64,000 nucleotides of DNA from Chimonanthus salicifolius (lineage: Eukaryota > Streptophyta > Magnoliopsida > Laurales > Calycanthaceae). The translations under genes and the position numbers were made by a program. Where the stretch lies: the NCBI GenBank assembly GCA_013350335.1, contig CM023532.1, positions 96,816,786-96,880,785 of the forward strand. Direction: 5' to 3'. Within the stretch, counting starts at the first letter, position 1. Each line of letters begins with the position of its first letter. This document shows positions 46,600-57,978 of the stretch, piece after piece. The notes under the pieces were generated by a model. That model saw only the letters and a list, made by a program, of their open reading frames with translations, did not search any database and was not told where the DNA came from.

Positions 46600-48501
46600 T
46601 GTAACACCCTAGATTTTCAAGTTATAAATATATATATGAAAATTGCCCATTTAATTTGTTAATTAAATGATATGGACCTTAGATGGGTAAGGTGTTGGGT
46701 CAATTGCCCAATTAAGACCCAACGGATTGTGGATATGGTTTCAATTGAAATAAATGGTTAAGATTTATTTAATTGGGTCAAGATTGTCAATTGGGTCAAA
46801 ATGCTCAATTGGGACCCAATGGGTCATGGTTGACTTGGTTGACCACCAAGTGAGTTCAAGCGTAATTAGGTTGGGGCTGAATTAAGTTGGAAATGGAATC
46901 AAATAATTGAGTTGATTTGAGTGAGTTAAATGAGTTGAATTAAAGAGGTGAATTGAGTTAAAGTGATGAGTTGAGTGGAAGTTAATGGGACCTTAATATT
47001 AAGTGAGTGGAGTGGGAAGGTGGAGAGATGCATCTCATGAGACCCAAGTCAAGGTTACACGTTGGAGACATGGGAGTTTCATCTCATGGGATGAAACTCC
47101 AAATGGATCATTAATGAGGAGGTGAAAGGTTGTGGAGGTTACTCAAGGCATAACCATAACACACATTGGAAACATGGGGGGGTTTCCATCTCAAGATGGA
47201 AACCCAAGAGTCAAACGGTGGGAGTGTTTCGTCTCATGGATGAAACCTCCAAATGGATCATTAAGGAGGGAGGTGAAAGGGCATGGGAGTTACAAAGGGG
47301 TATCACCAAAGGACATCACCTTTGGCTGACCCTCATTAACCAAGGAAAGGACTTTGGTTTCAATTCACTCTCTCAAGCTCTCTCTCTTGGCCGAATCACT
47401 CCTCAAGACAAGAACACTTAGAGAATTATCTCACCCTCACCCTCTCACACAAGGCCGACCAATCTCAAGACAAAGGAAGAACACTTAAAGTTGTCATTTT
47501 AAACTTCTCTCTTTCTCCCTCTCTCAAATCTATACCTCTTGGCCGAACCACTCCAAGAGATTTGATCAAGATCAATCTCGGCCAAGGATCAAGGAGGAAG
47601 AAGAGGCTAAAGAAGAAGAAGATCAAAGGAACAAGAAGGAGTGAAAGAAATCGGAGGAGTCGCGGGTAAGTACCCAATGAGATTTTATTAAGTAAGATGG
47701 TCAAGGAACATGGTTCAGCCATTGCATGGCCGAACCCTAATCTTGTTGTGGCTAAGGACTTATGCATTACCATATGGGAAATGGTGGATGATCAAAGATC
47801 ATGGTTTGGCCCTTGCATGGCCAAACCCTAAATTGTATATACAAGAACCATCAAGGACCAAAAAGGGGTGGGATGAGGTTCGACCATGATGTATGGCCGA
47901 ACCCCATCAAAGAATCAATCATGGATGAATGATACATTTAAAGGAAATGATGAACCATAGGGTTCGGCCATGTTGTATGGCAAACCCCATGGAAAAGATA
48001 TTAGTGATTTTTTAATGGATTTAAAGGATGAAAAATCATAGATGTATGTAAGTGATTTTAAAAGGTGTTAAAGGATGATAATGATGGAAGATGATGGATA
48101 ATTTTAAGTAGGTCTTAAATGTTGGAAAACATGATCTAATATGTTATAATGGTGAAGAACCTTGGACCATGGGTTCGGCCATGTTGTATGGCCGAACCCC
48201 CTGGAGAAGTATTAATAGTTTTAAAAGGTGATTAGACCATGGTAGGATGGAAACAAAGGACCATGGGTTCGGCCATGTTGTATGGCAGAACCCCATGAAC
48301 CATTTAATGGGTCATTCATGGATCTATGCATGGTTAGATGAATGGATTATCAAGCTAAGGAAAAGAGGGAATGATCTTGGACCCATATTTATTTAATGAT
48401 AAGGGATTAGAAAGGGGGCCAAAGCCACATGGCCGAACCCCACTAATGGGTGATTGTGGACTTAAGCATATTTCAGCCCTAAGATATGGCCAAACCCCAA
48501 T

Positions 48502-48573
48502 AGTGGACGGTGGACAGTGGACGGTGGACAGTGGACGGCGGACAGTGGACAGTGGGTAGTGGATAGCGGGTAA
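48502..48573 (+). repeat. 7-bp minisatellite (GTGGACR)
   Basis: About ten tandem 7-bp units alternating GTGGACG and GTGGACA, then degenerate GTGGGTA and GTGGATA. It lies inside the outer solo LTR and is absent from the other LTRs, so it is a local expansion. Confidence 0.85.
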
Positions 48574-48656
48574 CCTACTGATTTTATAAATGAAATGTTT
48601 ATATGAATGTTTTTCTTGATTTATGGACCTAAGTATGTTTAGATAAAATGAGTAAT

Positions 48657-49347
48657 TATCTATGGAAAGAATAGATGGCCTAAGATGGAAATATGTGTAA
48701 CACCCCGCATTTTCAATTTATTAATATATATGAATATTACCCATTTAATTTGTGGATATGGATATTAGATGGGTAAAGTGTTGGGTCTTTGCCCAATTAA
48801 GACCCAACGGATTGTGAAATTGGTTTCAATAAAAAATTTATTTGGCCGATTTAAATTAATAATGCATTATGTCAGAAATTAAATAAAAGATTGTGCATGG
48901 CCGAATATTAGATTTGCATATCCAAGAAGTTGTTTAAAAATTAAATGAAGATTACAATGAGCGTGTGTAGGGATTTCTAAATCCATGATTATGCGCATAA
49001 AGGTATCTATGGAAAGAATAGATGGCTAAGATGGAAATATGTGTAACACCCCGCATTTTCAATTTATTAATATATATGAATATTACCCATTTAATTTGTG
49101 GATACGGATATTAGATGGGTAAAGTGTTGGGTCTTTGCCCAATTAAGACCCAACGGATTGTGAAATTGGTTTCAATAAAAAATTTATTTGGCCGATTTAA
49201 ATTAATAATGCATTATGTCAGAAATTAAATAAAAGATTGTGCATGGCCGAATATTAGATTTGCATATCCAAGAAGTTGTTTAAAAATTAAATGAAGATTA
49301 CAATGAGCGTGTGTAGGGATTTCTAAATCCATGATTATGCGCATAAA
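48657..49347. repeat. 346-bp tandem duplication across an LTR insertion junction
   Basis: Units 48657-49003 and 49004-49347 are nearly identical. Each contains the last ~39 bp of the outer LTR flank including ATATG and the first ~310 bp of the inner LTR. The duplication therefore happened after the inner LTR inserted, or it is an assembly error. Confidence 0.88.
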
Positions 49348-52201
49348 CGAATCATGGAAAGATTTTAGGAATGAGATAGATTATTTATGGCCGTGTGTGA
49401 CATTGCATATTTAGGATATGCGCATGTGCTAGAATATCTTAAACAAGGAAAATTGCTAATTAAAGGACCCTCCCAAAGTGGCAAGCAAGGGGGCGCACGG
49501 CACTAAGGAATTGTTATCTTAAGCACTTTCTAAATTGGGATCAAGTGAGATTAATTAAGGCTCAAGACAAGAGCGCACGACATTGCTATTGTTATCTTAG
49601 CATTGGCCGATTGGAAGTTATTACAGAAAGAGGGAAAGGAGGCGCATAAGATTGGAAGGTCGGCAATTGCTATCTCAAGAACCTTCTAAGATAAGATTTA
49701 ATTGGAGGTAATAAAAGGAGAGACATAGAGGGGCGCACGGTTTATGCACATAGCCGAATTCTCTCTCTCTCTCTCAAGATCATTCACGACATTACACAAA
49801 GAGAAGGAGAAGGCAGCCAGCAAGAGGTGTTCATAGTTTTGGGAAAAATCAAGAAGAAAGGAGAAGGATTGGAAGAGCAAGAATCAATCAGAACCGGTTA
49901 GTATTTTATAAATTTTGTTTAAAAAGAAAAGAACCATAGGGTTCGGCCATGGTGTATGGTCGAACCCCATGGAAGAGAATTGGGAGATGATCATGGTGTT
50001 TTAATGAGAAGTTGATGAGCCATAGGGTTCGGCCATGATCAAGGGCCGAACCCCATGGAGGAACTTTGATTATTTCTATGGGTTAGAAATCATGAAAAGA
50101 CATAATTTAAGGTATGGAATTTTAATGGATGTTTGGATGAATTTTGTGAAGATTCTAGACCATGGGTTCGGCCATGGAATATGGCCGAACCCCATAAATA
50201 ATTATGGATTTATGTTCATGAATTTTAGATCTTGGAAACTATGGAAGGAATACCAATGTTGATGATGAACCATACATGGCCGAACCCCATGGAAAGGATA
50301 TTAATATTTTTTTAGAAAGAGGATTATGGACGATAGGGCTCGGCCATGGTGTATGGCCAAACCCCATGGAGTGGTATTGGTATATTTGATGTATGTTAAT
50401 TGATTAAAATGGAGAATAGTTATTAAATGGGAAAGCTTCTAATTATGGAAGTGGGTTGCTAAATTAGAAAGCTTCTAATTATGGAAGTGGGTTGCTGAAT
50501 TAGAAAGCTTCTAATTATGGACTTTTGGATTGTCTTTGGAAGGAACATTGATTTATGGGAAGTGATATAATTAGGAAGTTGGACATCATGGGTTCGGCCA
50601 TGTGTATGGCCGAACCCCATGAAGCAATTTTCTATAGATGTATGTCTATGAATATTTCTAAGAATGGAAGGAATGGATTGTTTTTGGAAGGTAGATATTA
50701 AATTAGAAAACTTTCTAATTATGGATTATTGATGAAAATGGAAACTTAGACATCACATGGCCGAACCCCATGAACCAATTTATAGGGCTTTATGTCACGG
50801 TTAAAGGATTATTTTATGAACCAATGTTAGGGATGGGTTTTGACATAAACCTAAGGTAATGACATTTTGGTAACTAAGTGAAAATAAAGAACCATGGGTT
50901 CGGCCATACAACATGGCCGAACCCCATGGGAATTGTTTGGTGGACATAGGGACTATGTTTGGCATATTAAAATGAAATATTAACTAAAGATTAGACCAAT
51001 GGCAATTTGGTAAATAAGTGTGAAAATGGTAGGCCATGGGTTCAGTCATGGTGTATGGCCGAACCCCATGGGGATTGGTTTATGGACTTAAAATATTGTA
51101 AATCAAGTGGGACTTGGTTTGATTGATTGTATATAAGGTAACGGGACCTCACAAGGTGTTTACGATCATGAGCGGTTACCGGACGAATGACCCAAGGACA
51201 CGTTAGCGGTCTTTGGTAGGATTCCACCTCTTTGAAACCATGGGTTGAATGTACAATGTTTTATCTTATTTTGATGAATTTATATTGCAAAGGATATGTT
51301 TTAAAATGTGAATTTTAAATGCTATGTTTATTTGTATAAAATAGCATGTGTGGGATATGTTTCAAAAGGTGATTTTAAATGCTATGTTATGTTATAAAAT
51401 AGCATGTGTTTCATTGGCATCTCATGCATGGCATGGGGTGAAAGATATGTAACCGGAGGGTCCACACTTCGTCGGGGCATCCGAAAAACATATGTGGGGC
51501 ACCTTGATGTGCTTTTCCATCAGGAAGAAACCGGAGGGTCCACACTCCGTCGGGGCGTCCGAAAGACCTATGTGGTGGGTACTTTTATGTACATATGATG
51601 GGTGGGACTCATTGCATTTGTCATCATTGCATGGCATCGTTTTATATGGTTTTGGACATTATGATATTATATATGTTTTGTACTAACCGTGTATTAGCCC
51701 TAATTGGATACCTACTGGGCCACTTCTACCCTAGTGGATGACACAGGAAATCAGGGGAACGATGAACGCAAGGAGGGCCAAGCATAGGAGCTTGGAAGAT
51801 TTATTTTATATTTTGAATAAAAACTTACGGACATGTATTTGAGTAACTAGTTTCCGGGCATGTAATAACTTAGATGGTTGGATGTTTATTGGGATAATTA
51901 TGATATTTTAATTATGATTAAGGACTTGACGTACTTTGCTATCTGAATGGAATAGAACTTGGTTCTATTATTATTCCGCATATTATGATTCCGCAGTTTT
52001 GATGTTATTCCGCATGTTTGATATTGTTATGTGTGAACCGAGCCGTTTTCATGGACTTAGTCCATGCACGCATAGGGTTGGCCAGTTAAAGGTCGGACTT
52101 GGCTCACGTTGTGATGTCCCTCTATCACTCTTTGTTATAAAAAAAAAAAATAGACTCTGATTTTACGGAAAGAAGCGAGTGAAAAAGGGCGGGACTTCAC
52201 A
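48696..52201 (+). mobile_element. Inner solo LTR nested in the outer solo LTR
   Basis: Starts TGTAACACCCCGC and ends GGGACTTCACA. The 5-bp duplication ATATG is at 48691-48695 and 52202-52206, with a third copy at 49037-49041 due to the later tandem duplication. True length is about 3.16 kb (49042-52201). Same family: hairpins near 49939, 50025, 50164, 50336, 50590, 50896 and 51040, the ACGATCATGAGCGG block near 51161, two 78-bp-type units at 51440-51600. The 3' end has GACTTCACA where relatives have GGCGTTACA. Confidence 0.9.
49709..49718 (+). promoter_or_regulatory. TATA-like element of the inner solo LTR
   Basis: TAATAAAAGG, followed by a purine-rich leader with a CAGCCAGCAAG block and a donor-like GTTAGT at 49897-49902. 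The equivalent position in the LTR at 30964 has TAAATAAAAGG near 32115. Assignment rests on this shared arrangement. Confidence 0.4.
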
Positions 52202-53832
52202 ATATGATGAAAATGATGGACCATGGGTTCGGCCATGGTGTATGGCCGAACCCCATGGAGAAAGTTTTTTATGGACTTAGGTTTTATGAATGTTAGATGA
52301 TTAACTGATGTGTGTTGGAATAATGAAACAAAGATGGCATGATCTTAGACATAATTTAAAAGATCAAAGGATAAAAAAGAAGGGCACAAAACCAAGGGAG
52401 TGAGGTTCTACCATGTAGTATGGCCGAACCCCACTAAGGTGTATCTTGTGAACTTAGGATTTTTAAAATGATTTACTTGGATGTGATTGGTTAAATCAAA
52501 AAAGGGACCCAAACCAAGTGAGTGAGGTTCGGCCATAAAGTATGGCCGAACCCCACTAAGACATATTTATGGACTTAAGTACGGTTGGAAGATAAATGGA
52601 ACGGTGTTTTGATTGATTGATATGTAATAAGGTAACGGGACGTCACAAGTGGTGTACGATTGTGAGCGGTTTCCGGACGAAAACGCAAGGACACATTAGT
52701 GGTCATTGGTAGGATTCCTACCTCATTGATACCATGGAATATGTATGATGGTTTAATTCATATTTTGACGAGTTATTTTGTATAAGTGATATGTTTTCAA
52801 GTATGGATTTTTAAATGCTATGATTTGTATTATTACATAGCATGTTGGCATTTGCATCTCATGCATGGCATGGGAGGGATGAAATGTAACCGGAGTCCAC
52901 GCTCCGTCGGGGCGTCCGTAAGGCAACCGTGGGCGATACCTTGATGAGGAGTATTCCATCAAGAGGAAGACCTTGATGTGCATTATCCCATCAAGAGGTA
53001 ACCAGAGGCCACACTCCGTCGGGACTTTCGTAAGGCAACTATGGGGATACCTTGATGATTAGTTTTCCATCAAGAGGATACTATGTGTTTTGGTGATATG
53101 GGTGATGGGTGGGACTCATGGCATATGACACCCATGGCATGGCATTGTATCAACATGATTATGATCTCTATTATCATGCATTGTTTCTGGTTTTATCTGT
53201 ATGATTGGATCTCTATTATCATACACTGTTTTGGATATAATGTTTTACAAATACGACATGATGTATTATATCTAGATTTTTATACTAACCCATGTGTTTG
53301 ACCCTTATTGGAATACCTACTGGGCGCGTTGTCTAACGCCCTACTTCTACCTTAGTTGATGACAAATGAGATGGACAAAGCAAAGGATGTGATTGGAGTC
53401 AAGCTTAGGAGCTTGGATGATTAAGTTTCATTTTGTTTAAGTTACTCATGGATAATGTATTTAAGTAATTAGTTCGTGGGACTATAATAACGTAGATTAT
53501 TTGCTATGGTTTGGAATGTTAATTTTGGATATTTTAACAGTTTGATAATTATTATTAAGTGATGGACCTCCTTGCTATCTAAAATGGAATAGAATTGTTA
53601 TTCTATTATATTTCCGCATCTATGATTATTCCGCATTTTAACTTGAGTACGCGTGAACCGTTTTAGTGGACTTGGTCCACGCACACGAATGGTTGGCCAG
53701 TTAAGGGTCGGGCATTGGAAGCTCGGACTTAGCTCGCGTCGTGGCGGCCCGCTCTCTCTCACTCTTTATTCAAAGAAAAAAAAATAGACTCTGATTTTCG
53801 GCGAGTGAAAAAGGGCAGGGCGTTACATCAAA

Positions 53833-54258
53833 ATCCTGCATCCCATAAAACAAGCAAACAATCATGTCAGGGAGGAGTTCAAACATTGGATAATCATGTT
53901 AATAGAATAGAGTTGAACAAAATCAGAATCAAACATCACAAATATTATTGTTGAGTTGCAAACGTTGAGGCATCCATGTCATCCATAGCACTACATTGAA
54001 AACAAATTGTGTAAGTCAAAATTAAAAAAAAAAAAAACCATAAAATCAAAAGACATTGATCGGTAAAATTTATTTAAGACATAAAAGATTACCACTCATC
54101 AATCCACATAGAACCCAAACTCATATTACTAAGCCCAGCTTCAAGCGAGCCCAAACTCTTTCCACCTAACATAAAATAAGAAATATAGAGCTTACACATT
54201 TCAATCAAATAAATGGAAAGCAAGGCAACAAATTTAAATAAACACTAAAAATACCTCA
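53833..54258. other. hAT internal region left of the BED exon
   Basis: AT-rich, with A-runs near 54025. I see no coding sequence; the rest of the transposase would be expected here on the minus strand and is missing. Confidence 0.5.
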
Positions 54259-54557
54259 TTGTGTTGGATCATATTTCTTACAAGAAAGCAAGGCACCCGA
54301 TTGTGTTGGATCATATTTCTTACAAGAAAGCAAGTGGCGCCGCAAGTGGGAAGTTCCACTACTACTCAAACCTGTAAAAATCCCGAACAATGATTACATA
54401 TTGCAGTCCCGACTCCATTCATCTCCACGTAATGGAAATCATTCCAAACAGTCGACGTCATTTTCCTGTGTACATCTTTTTGGGCTCTAGAAGAGTTAGA
54501 TGTCGTATCTATCTCATTCTCCGCAATAAAGTCGTTCCTCTCATTAGGATTAGACAT
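54259..54557 (-). pseudogene. hAT transposase BED zinc-finger fragment
   Basis: ATG at 54557. The minus strand encodes an acidic N-terminus, then TSTVWNDFHYVEMNG, then CNHC, and after a short frame interruption SSSGTSHLRRHLLSC. That is the BED-type zinc finger found at the N-terminus of plant hAT transposases and related proteins, which binds transposon DNA. A TGA occurs at the frame break near 54366, and the end carries a 42-bp in-frame duplication of LLSCKKYDPTQ. A TTATGCAG acceptor-like site lies just before the ATG. Everything C-terminal of the finger is lost. Confidence 0.75.
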
Positions 54558-57470
54558 TGTACTGCATAAACAGTTATGTTCAAATAAGCAAAGTGTTTAA
54601 AATGGGGAATTCATCACATTTACAAAGAATTTTTACACATGGTGTTCAAGGTGCACAAATGCTTTGAGGCAATCTTCGGTCCAAGTAAATATTGCCAAAA
54701 TTGCTGTCATGGGAATCATCTCATCATATAGTAGGGTCCAACATATGGCAAGAGATTTGAACAATGGTGGAGAAGGTGTTAATAAGTTTGTCTATGGAAG
54801 ACCTAAAAGGAAACTCAGGGCCCTAACTTAAACCCCATATTCCCATTATAAATTAATTATAATTGTGCAGATCATAGTATCAAAGTTTAGCTGTACATTC
54901 TTTTCTTTATCATGTTGATAACACAGAATCTTTTCATCATTCATACAATAAGAAGTAATGAAGTAATATTTTGCAATAATCAATGATAATATCAAGTAAA
55001 GGAGTCCATCATAAAGTGACACTTAGAGCTCCGTCATTAAATCGAGTTAGGAAAACGATGAAGCATATGTGGTCATGATCCCTTTTTTGAATGATAGTCC
55101 CGATGCATATGCTAAAATGGATTTGTGGAGTAACAGAGATCTAGATATGAGTGGGGTTCTTTCTTTTAATGTGTAAAAGAGTACATAATAAGACACCTAA
55201 ACGCTACTAGAAAACAAAAGAAGATCAAGGGTATAGCTTAGAGGGTTTTACACATATATAGAAGGACAAAACAGCCCAGTATGAAGAATTCAAGAGCTAC
55301 AAATTCAGGAAACTAAAAGAGGGGGGATCAGTAAGGATTTGAAATATGGTAGTGAGAAATGACATGCTGGTTCAAGGTTGAAATAGAACATGGCTCAAGA
55401 GAGAGTTGAACAAAAAAGGTTCAAGCCCAGAGAAATGGAATCAAGCTTTGGTGACCATGATGTCAACTATTTGCAAACTAGGCAAAATGAAACACCTAAT
55501 TTGCAAACTGCACAAATAGACAGAAGCCCATTACATGATTAAATTCTGAAACATGAGCCAATGCCACAAGCCATCTCATTGGCATCATAAAATACATAAA
55601 CGAGCACCTCTCGATTTATTCCCTCTAATGTTGAGACCAAACAAGCCAAGGCCATCCTACTATTTGGCAATCCCACTTTCGTTGATAAGAATGACATACG
55701 TTATGTGGGAGTGACTTTACAGGAAGGCAAGTAACGTGATTGTCACATATCCTTTTGAAACATTATGGCTTATAAGGGAACATTATTTTCCATTATGATG
55801 ATGATCGTGATATTCTAAACACCTTACTGAAGGCAATGCCAACAACGAAAAGGTATTTCTCTCACAATTCCTAGCCATTTAGCATTTTTCGCTTTCTAGC
55901 ATGTCTTACACACATTTTCCATCTATAAATGCTTCACAATGAAACCGAAACATTGACTTCAACATATCTTATATTTCTCAAGCTACCATCTTTCACGCCA
56001 ATGAGAATGCCAAGAAACATGGTATATCTCAAGCTGGAAAACTTATTCAACCAATTCTGAAGTTGCTGGTTGAGGATGTATCTGAAGCTGTACAGGTTAG
56101 TGCCTTTTATGATTTGAATATTACTTTAGGTTGTTAATTAGGCTAATTTTAAAAAAATCTTCTGAATTATGGCTATGGATGGTGCACCATAAATCCAATT
56201 TTTAAAGAATGTTGATACCCTTCTCATCAAGAGCCTCTCTCTCTCTCTTTCCATGTACATGAACTCTACAATCTATTGATTCCTACTTTAATTAAAATAG
56301 ATATATTCTGTATTCTATGGAGACTGCAGCCTAACAAGACTATTTCATAACAATCTATGAAGAATGACAATGAAGAAGCAGCCTGACAAGAAAATAGCGA
56401 ACATGAATATATGAAACTGACAGAATCAACTACTAGATAATGCAATTTACAACAATCACTGAAAAACTCCTACTTTGACATGACATAGAATTCACAAAAG
56501 ATTATATTGAAAAACACAAACACAGACAATGAAGCATGCCCTTCTATAAATTTTCACTAGAAAAATATAGTTTGCACTTCAATTCAGAGTACAAGGATCA
56601 AAACGATGCATTACTAAATTTGAAAGGGACAGGACAATACTTGGACATCTATGGCAATGAGATTCTACTTGCAATTTGCAATTCAAATCCAGCATAGCAT
56701 ACTATGAGGTTGCAGTTTTCAAAATCTTAATACAGTGGCACATCAGTGATAGAATTTTTATGAACAGAATTACAGCAAAGTAGACCAAGTTTATTCATAG
56801 AAGATTGCAACATTTATAAAGGGAGAGTTTATAAATTAAGGAAAAGGCCACCATCATGACTTCCTTTTATCATCTTTTTTTTTTTCCCTACCCACTTATC
56901 TTCTTGCTTTTTTCCATTTGTCAGATTGACCTCTCTTCATTGGGCAGAGATTATTTCTTTTGGCCTATTTGATAATCTGTTGGACTCTACTCCTTTCAAT
57001 GTGGTTTCTTTCTGCACTTTAACATTAGGGTCTTTATATGGGAAATAAAGGTCGTGAAGTGAATTTCCATCTCACTTATTCATTGCATGACATACATGGT
57101 TCTTCCCTGATCAACATCGATGGCACTCTGTTTTATTTTTTAGATTTTTTTTTCTGATAATGGCTTTGGTCGAGCTTTTTGCAGGAATCATGCTCAGGTC
57201 AATGCTCCCTCATACTCAAATTCTCTCCACTTATAAAAGAAAAAAAAAAGGGTTGGTTTTAATTTGTTTCCCATTTCAAAAAAAGGGGAGAGTTTTCACT
57301 CAGTGGAGATGGGTTTGTCAATGGGTTTTTGAGATAACTTTTATAAAAAGTAAAATAAATCAACCTGAAACGATAATCGGGCAGCGATTTCCAATGATAA
57401 TCGGGTAGCGATTTCCGACAATGGTGCGTTTGATTCAACCTAAAAAAAGAAAAAGAAAATGAGAGAGGTG
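54558..57470. other. hAT internal region, no assigned gene
   Basis: AT-rich unique-looking DNA. On +, 55940-56099 is an open, exon-like stretch (HANENAKKHGISQAGKLIQP, then LLVEDVSEAVQ) ending at CAG|GTTAGT, a donor-like site. I do not recognise the protein. A CT run is at about 56235-56250. A short frame at 57160-57408 shows no recognisable domain. On the minus strand this region would lie between the transposon end and the transposase start, so it could be a long intron. Confidence 0.4.
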
Positions 57471-57830
57471 AGTAGAGTCTCGACCAGAGAGTGTGTGTGT
57501 GACCGATAGAGAGAGACCAAGAGAGAGAAAGAGACCTAGATTTGCAGATCAACAAAACAGGGCCGGAATCAACAAGAGGGAATCGGCTGAAGTCTCAATC
57601 AGAGTGCAGAGGCTGAAGGCGATGGAAGTCTCGATCGGATTTCTAGAGAGGTGCGAGAGAGAGGAGAACGGAAAGAGGGAGAAAAGAGAGATTCAGTGAG
57701 GTAAGAGGGAGATCTTTCCAGAGCGGTAAGTATGAGAGAGCGGCAAGCGTGAGAAGGAGAAGAAATTGCAATACGGAAGAATGAGAAGCGACGGTGAAGC
57801 CCTAAAAATTTCATCAAGTAATCACACTCA
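57471..57830 (-). other. CT-rich (minus) / GA-rich (plus) leader-like stretch of the hAT
   Basis: Read on the minus strand it is CT-rich with TCTCTCTCTC runs, like many plant 5' untranslated regions. It lies just inside the right transposon end, upstream of the BED exon in the same orientation. On + it contains GGTAAGTATG near 57725, which also looks like a donor, so the strand of any transcript is uncertain. Confidence 0.35.
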
Positions 57831-57960
57831 CGGACAGTCCGCGGCCCGTCCGAATCCTAATCGGACTCTTCGGACCTGTCCAAGAGTCCTTATCGGACTC
57901 TAAAGTCTGGTTCACTGATGGACTTTAGGATTCGGGCCGGACAGTCAGCGGGCAGGGCAA

Positions 57961-57978
57961 GGTCGGATTACAGGCCTA
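57961..57978 (-). repeat. hAT terminal inverted repeat, right
   Basis: In reverse complement TAGGCCTGTAATCCGACC. Followed immediately by the 8-bp duplication TACTGGAC at 57979-57986. Confidence 0.88.

Larger units (their letters stand above)
46600..53827 (+). mobile_element. Outer solo LTR inside the hAT, interrupted
   Basis: Starts TGTAACACCC at 46600 and ends GGGCGTTACA at 53827, flanked by TCAAA on both sides (46595-46599 and 53828-53832). With the nested LTR removed it is about 3.7 kb, in the size range of the family. It contains a long purine-rich stretch, a GTAAGT donor-like site at 47666-47671 after GGAGTCGCGG, hairpins near 47709, 47877, 47958, 48171, 48266, 52225 and 52527, the ACGATTGTGAGCGG block near 52656, 78-bp-type units at 52880-53080 and the conserved 3' end. 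No gag or pol. Confidence 0.9.
45626..57978 (-). mobile_element. hAT-type DNA transposon, 12.35 kb, with nested LTR insertions
   Basis: Terminal inverted repeats begin TAGGCCTGTAA at 45626 and, in reverse complement, at 57978; 16 of the first 18 positions match. An exact 8-bp duplication TACTGGAC flanks it (45618-45625 and 57979-57986), the length made by hAT transposases. Subterminal regions are GC-rich with repeated GTCCGAT/GGCCCG motifs. Removing the nested solo LTR and its duplication leaves about 5.1 kb. A BED zinc-finger exon at 54259-54557 supports the hAT assignment. I see no catalytic or dimerisation domain, so the element is defective. Confidence 0.88.

Noticed and set aside
48696..49347. 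Two separate LTR insertions at the same site
   Set aside because: The repeated unit includes the flank and target duplication as well as the LTR start, which fits one insertion followed by tandem duplication.
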